Shown here in pieces: positions 32,885-41,561 of a DNA stretch of 64,000 nt (position 1 is the stretch's first letter; every line of letters starts with the position of its first letter). This DNA comes from CAZQFV01 sp964592645. Its GTDB lineage: Bacteria; Chloroflexota; Chloroflexia; DTKN01. Below the pieces are notes generated by a model that did no database searches, was not told where the DNA came from, and saw nothing but the letters and a program-made list of their open reading frames with translations. The translations under genes were made by a program, and so were the position numbers. The DNA lies in contig CAZQFV010000002.1 of assembly GCA_964592645.1 (NCBI GenBank), forward strand, positions 1 through 64,000, given 5' to 3'.

Positions 32885-34090
32885 CTACAGCCAGGAGTGC
32901 TGGCGCTTGCGCGCCGGCCGCGCTTCGGGACGCCCCGGCCAAGCTCCTGGGGGCGCCGCCAGCAGCCGGACGATCTCATGGACGATCTGATAGGTGGAGT
33001 TCGGCCGGCCGAGCTGCCGAGCGCGCGCCGCCATCTGGCTCATCGCCTCCCGCCCCGGACCGAACCAGCGACAGACGATCTGGGCAATCTCGTCCGGGTC
33101 CTCGCTGTACTCGCCGACGCCGTTGTTCACTACGTAGGGCGCGTTGCCCTCTTCCTGACCCACGATGTAGCCGCTGAGGATCATCGGCAGGCCCATGGCC
33201 AGCGCCTCGGCGATGGTCCCGGGGCCGGCCTTGGTGATGATGCAGTCGCAGGCGGCCATCCACTCGGGCATGTTTTGCACAAAGCCGTGGACGATCGTCG
33301 GAACGGGCCAGCTTACGGTTTGTAGCTCGGCCTGTAGCTTGCGGTTGCGGCCGCAGACGACAACGAGTTGCCCGGCCGGCCGGCCGTCGGCCGACAAGCT
33401 GGCGGCCACCTTTTGGGCGATCTCGGCCACGGGGCCGAACCCCTCGCCCCCGCCGACCACCAGGGCCGCCGGCAGGTCCAGCTGCATACCCAGCTCCCGG
33501 CGCAGTGTTTCCCGCGGCCGCGGCGGCGCGGCAAAGGCCGGCCGGATCGGCAGACCGTAGAAGCGCACCTGCTCGGGACGCAGGCCGGCCTCCAACGCCG
33601 TCCGGTAGACCTCTTCGTTGGGAACGAAACAGAGGGAGACCTCCGGATGCAGCCATCCCGGGTGGATGGTGATCCAGTCCGTCACCACGGTGACAAAAGG
33701 AATGTGGACCTGCCACCGGCCAAGGATGCGCAGCGGGACATCCTGCATCAGCGGGTGGACGGAAATGATCAGGTCGGGCGCGTAGAAGCGGATCGCCCGG
33801 CCGACCGGCCGCCGCAAATAGGGGTAGAGGCTGTCCATCATCGAGCGCGTCACCCGGGTCTTTTGCGTGGTCTTGAAGAGCCACTTGTAGAACCAGGGCA
33901 TCTCGCTGACCAGATAGCGGTAGGCCTTGGGCAGGCCGCTGATCGGCGGCGGCGTGTGCTTTCTCCACATGTCCACGATTTCAACCTGGATCTGGGAGCC
34001 GTGCTGTTCCTGAAAGACGTCGCGCAGCGCCTCGGCGCTGGCGCGGTGGCCGCCTCCAGCCTCGGTCATCATGATCAGTATCTTTTTCAT
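32885..34090 (-). CDS. MGDG-synthase-like glycolipid glycosyltransferase
   Basis: A 401-residue GT28-type glycosyltransferase. The N-terminal MGDG_synth domain has ILIMMTEAGGGHRASAEALRD and SVHPLMQDVPLRILGRW; the C-terminal GT-B half has VVGGGEGFGPVAEIA, VVCGRNRKLQ, and the sugar-nucleotide loop CIITKAGPGTIAEALAMGLP. It likely transfers glucose or galactose from a UDP-sugar to diacylglycerol to make membrane glycolipid. It overlaps the stop of the upstream peptidase gene by four bases (ATGA), which suggests coupling. The very C-terminus is Arg/Pro-rich. Acceptor and sugar are not determined by sequence. Confidence 0.88.
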   Translation of the reverse strand: MKKILIMMTEAGGGHRASAEALRDVFQEQHGSQIQVEIVDMWRKHTPPPISGLPKAYRYLVSEMPWFYKWLFKTTQKTRVTRSMMDSLYPYLRRPVGRAIRFYAPDLIISVHPLMQDVPLRILGRWQVHIPFVTVVTDWITIHPGWLHPEVSLCFVPNEEVYRTALEAGLRPEQVRFYGLPIRPAFAAPPRPRETLRRELGMQLDLPAALVVGGGEGFGPVAEIAQKVAASLSADGRPAGQLVVVCGRNRKLQAELQTVSWPVPTIVHGFVQNMPEWMAACDCIITKAGPGTIAEALAMGLPMILSGYIVGQEEGNAPYVVNNGVGEYSEDPDEIAQIVCRWFGPGREAMSQMAARARQLGRPNSTYQIVHEIVRLLAAPPGAWPGRPEARPARKRQHSWL

Positions 34091-35355
34091 GGCTGCTCCT
34101 GCTGCCGTCGCTGCCGGCGCACGATGATCACTACGGCGGCAACGACGACCCCGATGGCCAGGAGAAAGGTGCAGGCCAGGGCCGAGGCTAAGATGCGCAG
34201 CACCCGCTCTAGGTTGTCCGTGTCCTGCTGCTCTCGGGGCCGGGCCGTGGCCCCGGGGACCGGCGTGCGCTCGGCTGCCGGCAGGGTCGCCCGCCATTGG
34301 TCCTCTAGCTCCTCCAGGGAGACCCCCAGGGCCCGCTGCACCGCCGCGTCGGCCGTCTCGCCCTCGGCAAAGACCGCCACCAGCCGGGTCAGGCCCTCCT
34401 GCCCGTAGCGGTCCAGGATGAACTCGATGATGCTGCTGCTCTCGGCGTAGGAGAGGATGGCCAGGTCGGTGTCCGAAGGAAAGCTCGCCGAAAGGGCCCG
34501 CAGGGGGATCAGCTCGCCGTTGCGGGCCGCTTGTTCGACAATGTACGGGTAGTCGGCGTCGGCCACCTCCTGGTTGTGGACGGCGATGCCTTCCTCCAAC
34601 CAGTTGGGGTTGTAGGCGTACGGATTGTGCGTCGCCTGGTAGAGGACAAGGTGGCTGACCTCGTGGGGGATCATCCGTCCGATCTCGGATTGGTAGTCGG
34701 GGTCGATGTTGGCGACGATGATCCCCAGGGCGGTGATGGCCTGCCCCCCGATCCACTCTGCGGCGTTGGGCCCCAGGGCGCCGCGGAAGTCGCGGTCGTT
34801 GGCGTAGAGATAGATGCGGATCAGCCGTGTCGCCTGGACCCCGGCATCCTGCTCCAGGCGCCCCAGCGTCCGGGTGGCGGTGTCCAGGACCTGCTGCCCG
34901 AACGACGCCGGGCCTTCATACCAGTAGACGGCGACGCGGTCGTTGCGCACCTCGCGCCAGGTGAAGCGGTTGTCCTCGTACAGCAGGGTCCCTTCCGGGC
35001 TTTCGGCAACATGGCCGGCGGCATCGGTGGCGGTCCAGTAGTAGGTGAGCTCGGTGCCCGGGGAGTAGAACTCGACCTGGGTGTCCAGGCGGAAGGAGGT
35101 GACCACACGCGGTCCAACGGAAAACTTGGGCAGGCGCGACTTGGTGTAGGGGTCCCCGGTGACCTGGTAGGACAGCTCCAAGCTGACGATATCGGCGCTG
35201 CTTTCGACGGCGACACGGAAGACGATCTCGTTGGGAAAATCGGCCGTGGCGGAGATGTCGCCGAAGCGGATGGCCCCCTGGGCCATGGCCGGCCGTGGAA
35301 CGCTCATGAGGAGCACCGCCAGGAGCACCAGGGCGTTGCGGGCAAGACGCGACAC
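34087..35355 (-). CDS. Secreted, membrane-anchored zinc peptidase (MA-like)
   Basis: A 422-residue protein starting at GTG with AAGGAGG 6 nt upstream. The signal peptide is ARNALVLLAVLLMSVPRPAMA. An N-terminal beta-sandwich-like region follows (about 28-135), then a gluzincin-type peptidase domain with HEVSHLVLYQ and, 20 residues on, the downstream glutamate in NWLEEGIAV, as in peptidase_MA-like families. A C-terminal helix (ALACTFLLAIGVVVAAVVIIV) anchors it to the membrane with a short Arg/Gln-rich cytoplasmic tail. It lies between the M49-like peptidase and the glycolipid transferase in one direction. Substrate unknown. Confidence 0.82.
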   Translation of the reverse strand: MSRLARNALVLLAVLLMSVPRPAMAQGAIRFGDISATADFPNEIVFRVAVESSADIVSLELSYQVTGDPYTKSRLPKFSVGPRVVTSFRLDTQVEFYSPGTELTYYWTATDAAGHVAESPEGTLLYEDNRFTWREVRNDRVAVYWYEGPASFGQQVLDTATRTLGRLEQDAGVQATRLIRIYLYANDRDFRGALGPNAAEWIGGQAITALGIIVANIDPDYQSEIGRMIPHEVSHLVLYQATHNPYAYNPNWLEEGIAVHNQEVADADYPYIVEQAARNGELIPLRALSASFPSDTDLAILSYAESSSIIEFILDRYGQEGLTRLVAVFAEGETADAAVQRALGVSLEELEDQWRATLPAAERTPVPGATARPREQQDTDNLERVLRILASALACTFLLAIGVVVAAVVIIVRRQRRQQEQP

Positions 35356-35378
35356 GTCGTTCCTCCTTGTTCTCCCCG

Positions 35379-36956
35379 TTATTCCTCGGCCCAGGGGTAC
35401 GAGGGCAACAGGTCCAACGGCAGCTCGGGGCGGATGCGCTGGATTCCGGCAGCCATCTCCGGGGACATCGTCCCGTAGCGCTCCAGGAGGGCGCGCGCCC
35501 CGGCATAGTCCCCCTGCCCTTCGATGGTCAGCAGGATGGCGGCCAGGTCGGCCACCGCCTGGGGCATACGGCCGGCATCGGCCCAGAAACGGCCCGTTTC
35601 CCGGTCGTAGCCGATAGCGCCCTGCTCCCGCATAAAGTTGTGGGCCAGGATATTGCCCCGGGAGTGGGCTCCGCCGCCGGTGCGGGCCATGCGAAACTGA
35701 CCGGCCAGCAGCGTGGCCCCGGCCGCCTCCTGCCACTCGCGGGGAAAGAACCCCTCCTGGCACAGGAAGTGCAGGTTGTACAGGCCGACGATGTCGGCCT
35801 TGCACTCCTCGATTGGGCTGTAGAGGTCGCGCAGCGTCTGGTGCAGCGGCATGGTGCTGCCGTCCGGCTGGGGGATGTTGCGCAGCCCCAGGGCATGGCT
35901 GACCTCATGCAGCAGGACATGGGCAAAGTAGTCGTCGAACGTGACCATGGCGGCTTGCTCGGGCGTGAGCACGTCCTCGGCCACGGGGTGAAAGATGTTG
36001 GCAAACTTGGCCCGGGCGACATTCTTCAGCATCACTTTCTTGGACCCCACGGTGGTGCGCACGTGCGGGTCGTTGGGCAGGACGTAGGCGGTGGCCATGG
36101 CCGCGGTCGTCAGCATGCCCGAGTTATAGACCGTGTCGGTGACGACGATGGGCGAGGCCAGGCCGGCCACCCGGCCCCGGTAGGCCGGCGGGACGGGCAG
36201 GCGCTCGGCCAGGGTGGGTAGCATGTCCACCAGGGTGTGGAAGCGGGCGCTCTCGGCGATGTCGCGCACGCCGACCATGAATTCGTAGGCCGCCTTGTAG
36301 CCGAAGAGCCGGTCCTCGTACACCTCGTATGGGCCGATGAGCGTCTCGATCGGCCCGTCCTGCAGGCTGACCCAGGCGCAGTCGCTGTCAAAGTAGTTGT
36401 CGTCGAGCAGGGCCTGGGCCCGCAGGCGCAGGTACTCGGCCAGCGGGGGATGGTCGGCCAGGTGGGCCGCCTCCTGCAGGGCGGCGGCGGCGGGCTCCAT
36501 CTGCTCGCGGTACTCCTCGTGGTAGGGAACGGCGATGAGGTCGCCTCCGCGGCGGCGGATCGTCGTAAAGTAGCCGGTAAAGGCCGGCCGGTCCTGCGGG
36601 TGAGCCTCGATCCAGGCGTTGAACTCGTCTTTGCTCATATCTTCCGGGTAGAACCCGGCCCCCGGGGGCCGGGGCCGCTCAATGGCAAAGGGGAACTCCT
36701 GGTCCATATCGTCCCATGGCCCGCCGAACAGGTCGAAGAGGCGCAGCCGCATGCGGTCTTGGGGGTCTGATGAGGCTGCCAACTGGGCGCGCCGCTCCAG
36801 GTTGCCGGGCCAGATCTGGCGGAGATAGGCCCGGCCGATGTGCCGGCCGGCGGCAATCAGCCTCTCGATCACCGCTTGCTCGCGCTCGCTGAGGCGGCTG
36901 CGGTCGGCGGTCAGGCAAACCGGGGCAAAACGGGCCAGTCGCTGGGATGGGTCCAT
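35379..36956 (-). CDS. Dipeptidyl-peptidase III-like (M49) metallopeptidase
   Basis: A 525-residue cytoplasmic zinc peptidase. The active-site helix has HEVSHALGL (about 345-353) and the third ligand region is EECKADIVGLYNL (about 380), the EECRAD-type signature of peptidase family M49. Classical DPP III has HELLGH with one extra residue, so this is the shorter HExxH variant found in bacterial relatives. N-terminal residues 1-200 are helical. No signal peptide. GAGGAG precedes the ATG. It is the upstream partner of a second HEVSH-bearing peptidase; the genes may handle peptides inside and outside the cell. Confidence 0.85.
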   Translation of the reverse strand: MDPSQRLARFAPVCLTADRSRLSEREQAVIERLIAAGRHIGRAYLRQIWPGNLERRAQLAASSDPQDRMRLRLFDLFGGPWDDMDQEFPFAIERPRPPGAGFYPEDMSKDEFNAWIEAHPQDRPAFTGYFTTIRRRGGDLIAVPYHEEYREQMEPAAAALQEAAHLADHPPLAEYLRLRAQALLDDNYFDSDCAWVSLQDGPIETLIGPYEVYEDRLFGYKAAYEFMVGVRDIAESARFHTLVDMLPTLAERLPVPPAYRGRVAGLASPIVVTDTVYNSGMLTTAAMATAYVLPNDPHVRTTVGSKKVMLKNVARAKFANIFHPVAEDVLTPEQAAMVTFDDYFAHVLLHEVSHALGLRNIPQPDGSTMPLHQTLRDLYSPIEECKADIVGLYNLHFLCQEGFFPREWQEAAGATLLAGQFRMARTGGGAHSRGNILAHNFMREQGAIGYDRETGRFWADAGRMPQAVADLAAILLTIEGQGDYAGARALLERYGTMSPEMAAGIQRIRPELPLDLLPSYPWAEE

Positions 36957-36984
36957 GGGCTCTCCTCGCGGGGATCAGGTTGCC

Positions 36985-37061
36985 GACTTCTGCATAGCTC
37001 GCTCTACTACATTGAGGCCGAAATCCGCGCGCCCCAACGTTAGGGATCTATGCAGAGATCG
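36985..37061 (-). repeat. Interspersed ~75-bp repeat, copy R3 (overlaps DUF692-like stop)
   Basis: On the minus strand it runs CGATCTCTGCATAGATCC, a central GCGCGGATTTCGGCCTC, and right end GAGCTATGCAGAAGTC. The left end encodes the final Ile-Ser-Ala and TAG of the upstream gene on that strand, exactly as copy R2 does for lon. Confidence 0.85.
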
Positions 37062-37854
37062 ATAGACGGGCCAGCTCGCTCTTCAGCCGGATCACCTGCT
37101 CCAGCAGGGCCTGCGGCTCTTTCCAATACTCCAGGGTCACCACCTGCGGCCGGACCCTGCCGAGAAGCCAGTCCAGCAGGTAGTAGTCTTCTTCGCGCAG
37201 CGCCTCGTGGGCGTCCATCTGCCGGCCGTCCTCGAGCCGGCTTGGAGCGCTGATGTGGACCTCCATCACCCGCCCCAGGGGCAATCGCTCCAGGTAGAGC
37301 TCGGGGGGCTGGCCCCAGTTCGCGGCCGCCGTCTGGGCGCTGGAGAGGTCCAGCAGAAAATTGCAGCCCGTCGCTTCCAGCACGGCGGCGATCGTCACCG
37401 GGTCGCCCTCCGGATCCTTTTCAAAGCCCGGCAGGCTGGGCGCGTTCCCCAGCAGCAGGGGGATGCCCAGTTGCTCGCGCAGGGTGCGCACGCGGGTAAA
37501 GAACGCTTCGAGGTGGTCGCCCAGGTCGAGCGCCGTGGGCTGCCGGCCGCGCCGCCGGGCGTCCTGGAGCGTCTTCCAGGGCCACAGCGAGATATGGGCG
37601 GAAACCCACAGCGCCGAGGTCTGTTTCACCAGGGCGCTGAGCTGCTGCTCCTGCGATGGGGTCAGGGGCGCGCCGAGCAGGTTGCCGCCGTGCAGGATCA
37701 TCGGCTGGGCCGGGCGGAACGCCTGGAAGAGGCGGACCTCCTCCGGGGGGGTCCAGGTATTGATCTCCAGCAGGTCGGGGCGGATCGCCTCGTGGGACCA
37801 GAGGTCGTAGAGCGCGGGCGAGGCGATCACGGCCAGGCGCGGTATATTGGGCAT
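37048..37854 (-). CDS. DUF692-like TIM-barrel protein
   Basis: A 268-residue protein resembling the DUF692 (MbnB/TglH-type multinuclear iron) family. Strand and ligand patterns include LILEIN-like DLLEINTWTPP, GCNFLLDLSSAQTAAANWGQ, GRVMEVHISAP and QMDAHEAL, the last two resembling DUF692 metal-binding His/Asp positions, although the usual Glu-Asn pair is weak (GNAPSLPG). A xylose-isomerase-like barrel is the alternative. GAGGGG precedes the ATG. It follows plsX by 7 nt. The last three residues and stop derive from repeat R3. No RiPP precursor or MbnC-like partner is nearby. Confidence 0.6.
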   Translation of the reverse strand: MPNIPRLAVIASPALYDLWSHEAIRPDLLEINTWTPPEEVRLFQAFRPAQPMILHGGNLLGAPLTPSQEQQLSALVKQTSALWVSAHISLWPWKTLQDARRRGRQPTALDLGDHLEAFFTRVRTLREQLGIPLLLGNAPSLPGFEKDPEGDPVTIAAVLEATGCNFLLDLSSAQTAAANWGQPPELYLERLPLGRVMEVHISAPSRLEDGRQMDAHEALREEDYYLLDWLLGRVRPQVVTLEYWKEPQALLEQVIRLKSELARLSISA

Positions 37855-37861
37855 CGTCCCC

Positions 37862-38896
37862 TCATGTTTGCGGCTCGGCTTGCGCTTCGCCGGCGTTCGG
37901 CAGGCCGGCCGCAGCCAGGGCCTGGGCGATGGCCTGGACCGCCCCCTTGGCCACGGCTTCGTTGGCGACGCGCAGGGCATTCTTGATGGCCTGGGCGTTG
38001 GAGCGCCCATGGGCGATGACCACGGCGCCCTGCAGCCCCAGCAGGAGGGCGCCGCCGTACTCGCTATAGTCCATGCGCGCCTTGACGCGGCGGAAGGCCG
38101 GCCGCAGCATGGCCGCCAGGAGCTTGAAGAAGGCCGTGCGGGTCAGCTCCTCGCGCAGCAGCCCCATGATCATATCGGCCGTGGCTTCGGCGGTCTTCAT
38201 CGCCAGGTTGCCGGGGAATCCGTCGACCACAACCACGTCGGCGGCCCCGGCGAGCATCTCCTTGGGCTCGACATTGCCGATAAAGTTCAGGCCCGCGGCC
38301 CTTTTCAACAGCGCATGGGCCTCCTGGACGAGCTTATCCCCCTTGGTGTCCTCCTCGCCGTTGGCCAACAGGGCCACGCGGGGGTTGGGCCGGCCGTAGA
38401 CCCGCTCGGCATAGACCGCCGCCATGGTGGCGAACTGCACCAGGTACTCCGGCCGGCAGTCGGTGTTAGCGCCGGTGTCGGTGAACACAAAGAACCCCTG
38501 CTTGGTGGGAAAGACCGTCGCCAGCGGCGCCCGTTCCACCGTCGGCAGGCGCCCCAGGATAAAGAGCGCCGCCGCCATGCAGGCGCCGGTGTTGCCGGCC
38601 GAGACAAAGGCCGCGGCCTGGCCGTCCCGCACCAGGCGCATCCCTACCACGATGGACGAGTCCTTCTTGCGGCGCACGGCCATGGCCGGGTGCTCATCCA
38701 TACCGATGGTCTCGGGGGCGTGGACGATCGGCAGGGACAGGCCGGCCGTGTCGTGGTGGGCCAGCTCGGCCCGCACCTCGGCCTCGGGGCCCACGAGCAC
38801 AACCTCGATCTCGTACTCGCGGGCCGCGGCCACGGCCCCGGCAACCGTCACCTGGGGCGCATGGTCCCCGCCCATGGCGTCGAGCACGATGCGCAT
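37862..38896 (-). CDS. plsX: Phosphate acyltransferase PlsX
   Basis: A 344-residue enzyme that converts acyl-ACP to acyl-phosphate for phosphatidic acid synthesis. It begins with the family hallmark RIVLDAMGGDHAPQVTV and has SAGNTGACMAAALF, DTGANTDCRPEYL, LLANGEEDTKGD and VVVDGFPGNLAMKT. Length is typical. It is preceded by a 110-residue gene with 15 nt between and followed by the DUF692-like gene, all probably from the promoter at 39274-39302. fabH, fabD and acpP, frequent partners in other bacteria, are not here. Confidence 0.96.
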   Translation of the reverse strand: MRIVLDAMGGDHAPQVTVAGAVAAAREYEIEVVLVGPEAEVRAELAHHDTAGLSLPIVHAPETIGMDEHPAMAVRRKKDSSIVVGMRLVRDGQAAAFVSAGNTGACMAAALFILGRLPTVERAPLATVFPTKQGFFVFTDTGANTDCRPEYLVQFATMAAVYAERVYGRPNPRVALLANGEEDTKGDKLVQEAHALLKRAAGLNFIGNVEPKEMLAGAADVVVVDGFPGNLAMKTAEATADMIMGLLREELTRTAFFKLLAAMLRPAFRRVKARMDYSEYGGALLLGLQGAVVIAHGRSNAQAIKNALRVANEAVAKGAVQAIAQALAAAGLPNAGEAQAEPQT

Positions 38897-38911
38897 CGCT
38901 TCCTCCGTGGG

Positions 38912-39244
38912 CTACTGGCGATACCCGTAGGTCTGCGCGCGGATGGCCCGGAAGGCCATGGGCTTGTCGCCGTTGATCTCCAGACGGTACACCTGCTGCC
39001 GCAGGTCGCCCTCGATGCTGGCCACGCCCTCCACGGCCTGGTCGAAGGCCACCTTCTCGCCGTTGGCGTCGAGCAGGGTGACCGTAAAGTTGACGGCATG
39101 GTCCATCCCCTCGACCACCAGGGAATAGGCCCATTGCACCAACCCCGTGGCGGGCGGCAGGACCTGGTCCTGGAAGGGCATCGTCCCTTCGAGCGTGTCC
39201 TGGGACGAATCCAATATCAACCCACCACCTTCAGATGCCGCCAT
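38912..39244 (-). CDS. Small uncharacterised protein upstream of plsX
   Basis: A 110-residue soluble protein, mostly predicted beta strands (VQWAYSLVVEGMDHAVNFTV, QQVYRLEINGDKPMAFRAI). I recognise no family. The start is the ATG before AASEGGGLI, with AAAGGAGG 6 nt upstream; earlier in-frame codons lack a site. It is the first gene behind a TTGACG-17-TACACT promoter and is co-directional with plsX. It has no Cys, no signal and no obvious nucleotide motif. It could be an accessory to lipid synthesis by position only. Confidence 0.7.
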   Translation of the reverse strand: MAASEGGGLILDSSQDTLEGTMPFQDQVLPPATGLVQWAYSLVVEGMDHAVNFTVTLLDANGEKVAFDQAVEGVASIEGDLRQQVYRLEINGDKPMAFRAIRAQTYGYRQ

Positions 39245-39273
39245 AAGGCCCTCCTTTGTTTGCTCTGGCGTCC

Positions 39274-39302
39274 AGTGTACCACGCCCACGGCGAAGCGTC
39301 AA
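39274..39302 (-). promoter_or_regulatory. Promoter of plsX operon
   Basis: Minus-strand TTGACG (39302-39297), 17 bp, TACACT (39279-39274), 30 bp before the first start codon of the operon. Confidence 0.75.
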
Positions 39303-39339
39303 GTTGGGCGCCGGATGCCTTTTCGCTGGCCAACAGAGA

Positions 39340-39846
39340 TCAACGGGCGCCCTTCGTGCCGGGCACCGACGCCCCCGGACGGGGGACCATCTCCGCGGGG
39401 ATCTGCACGGCCACCACTTCTCCCCGGACACAGACCGTGCCCTCGGCGACGATCCAGGCCTCGACCACCACCTTGCGCCCCCGGACCTCCTTGACTCGCC
39501 CGCGCACCTCCAGCGGCACGCCCAGGGGCGTGGGCCGCAGATAGTTCACCTGCAGGGAGGCGGTTACGTAGCGCAGCACGGGCTCCGTGCCCATGGCGCG
39601 GCCCTCGGCGCGATAGCCGGCCGCCGAGGCCGTCCCTGTTCCGTGGCAGTCGATGAGCGAGGCCAGGAGGCCGCCGTAGACATACCCCGGGACGGCAATG
39701 TGGTAGGGACGCGGCGTAAAGGTGGCGACGCTCTCCTCCCCGTCCCAGTAGCTCTTGAGCTGCAGTCCCTGTTCGTTGAGCCGGCCGCAGCCGTAGCAGT
39801 AGCTGAGCTCATCCGCGTAATAGTCCTGGAACGCCTGGCGGGTCAT
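39340..39846 (-). CDS. PaaI/hotdog-fold acyl-CoA thioesterase
   Basis: A 168-residue hotdog protein. It has an N-terminal CYGCGRLNEQGLQLKS segment common in a PaaI-like thioesterase subgroup, the active-site helix VYGGLLASLIDCHGTGTA (catalytic Asp in the HGG-like turn region), and the strands LQVNYLRPTPLGVPLEV and GRKVVVEAWIV. AAGGAG precedes the ATG. It is transcribed alone from a TTGCGC-17-TATATT promoter. The substrate is probably an acyl- or aryl-CoA ester. The CYGCG motif may bind zinc, which is inference. Confidence 0.85.
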   Translation of the reverse strand: MTRQAFQDYYADELSYCYGCGRLNEQGLQLKSYWDGEESVATFTPRPYHIAVPGYVYGGLLASLIDCHGTGTASAAGYRAEGRAMGTEPVLRYVTASLQVNYLRPTPLGVPLEVRGRVKEVRGRKVVVEAWIVAEGTVCVRGEVVAVQIPAEMVPRPGASVPGTKGAR

Positions 39847-39922
39847 CTTCCGCTCCTTATAGGCTCCTGCAAAGATCGATCGTATCAACCGGCCGTTCCG
39901 AGTCTCGCAAAGCGCCGTTCGG

Positions 39923-39951
39923 AATATACCAGATAAACGGCGACTGCGCAA
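39923..39951 (-). promoter_or_regulatory. Promoter of thioesterase gene
   Basis: Minus-strand TTGCGC (39951-39946), 17 bp, TATATT (39928-39923). Confidence 0.7.
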
Positions 39952-40011
39952 GCCGCATCCTGCCCTTTCGCCTCGCGGGGAGGAATTATATACGTTTGCA
40001 GGAGGTGCGCC

Positions 40012-40040
40012 TTGACGTTCTGGCGACTTGCAGTTATACT
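40012..40040 (+). promoter_or_regulatory. Promoter of metK
   Basis: Plus-strand TTGACG (40012-40017), 17 bp, TATACT (40035-40040). It implies an unusually long leader, about 165 nt, before the metK start. Confidence 0.75.
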
Positions 40041-40061
40041 GCTGCCTGGCAAAACTGCTGG

Positions 40062-40129
40062 ACTCGACCCCCCAAGTCGGCGTATGCCGATTTCGGATTC
40101 GAGAGTGGGCAGCGAGCCGTGTAGGAATC
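40062..40129 (+). repeat. Degenerate interspersed repeat, copy R4
   Basis: The central GATTTCGGATTC and right end GAGCCGTGTAGGAATC align with the R1-R3 consensus at about three of four positions. The left end is not recognisable. It lies in the metK leader. Confidence 0.5.
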
Positions 40130-40142
40130 GGCAACAGGGCTA

Positions 40143-40160
40143 CCCGGCGGCGCCGCCGGG
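40143..40160. other. GC palindrome in metK leader
   Basis: CCCGGCGGCGCCGCCGGG is an 18-bp perfect palindrome about 50 nt before the metK start. It could form an RNA hairpin or bind a dimeric regulator. Confidence 0.45.
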
Positions 40161-40211
40161 CAGATTGGGCCGGCCCCGCGGATCGGCCCCTAGAAGCACA
40201 GGAGGAATCGC

Positions 40212-41426
<1,215 letters not shown>

Positions 41427-41463
41427 TCGGCGGCCGGCGCCCGTCTTGCCTAGCGGCCACTGA

Positions 41464-41503
41464 CGAGCGGCCCCGGGGTGGAGCACCGCCCCGGGGCCGC
41501 TCG
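41464..41503 (+). terminator. Rho-independent terminator of metK
   Basis: A perfect 15-bp GC-rich stem (41464-41478 with 41489-41503), 10-nt loop, followed by TTACACCTTTT. It lies 38 nt after the metK stop and may also serve the convergent deacetylase gene. Confidence 0.8.
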
Positions 41504-41561
41504 TTACACCTTTTGCTCTGCGCCCTCCGCGTCCTCGGTGGTGGGGTGCAAGGGCCGGGCT

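Larger units (their letters stand above)
39847..40211. other. 365-nt regulatory gap between thioesterase gene and metK
   Basis: The gap holds two divergent promoters (39923-39951 minus, 40012-40040 plus), a degenerate copy of the interspersed repeat (about 40062-40129) and an 18-bp GC palindrome (40143-40160) in the metK leader. The leader is about 165 nt. I looked for a SAM riboswitch core and could not support one. Confidence 0.6.

Noticed and set aside
30019..32979. 986-residue open frame antisense to the radical-SAM gene and XdhC gene
   Set aside because: Composition rich in Arg, Gly, His and Pro, no recognisable motif, and both sense genes carry clear catalytic signatures.
40041..40211. 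SAM riboswitch in the metK leader
   Set aside because: I could not find the conserved core of any SAM riboswitch class; only a GC palindrome and a repeat remnant are seen.
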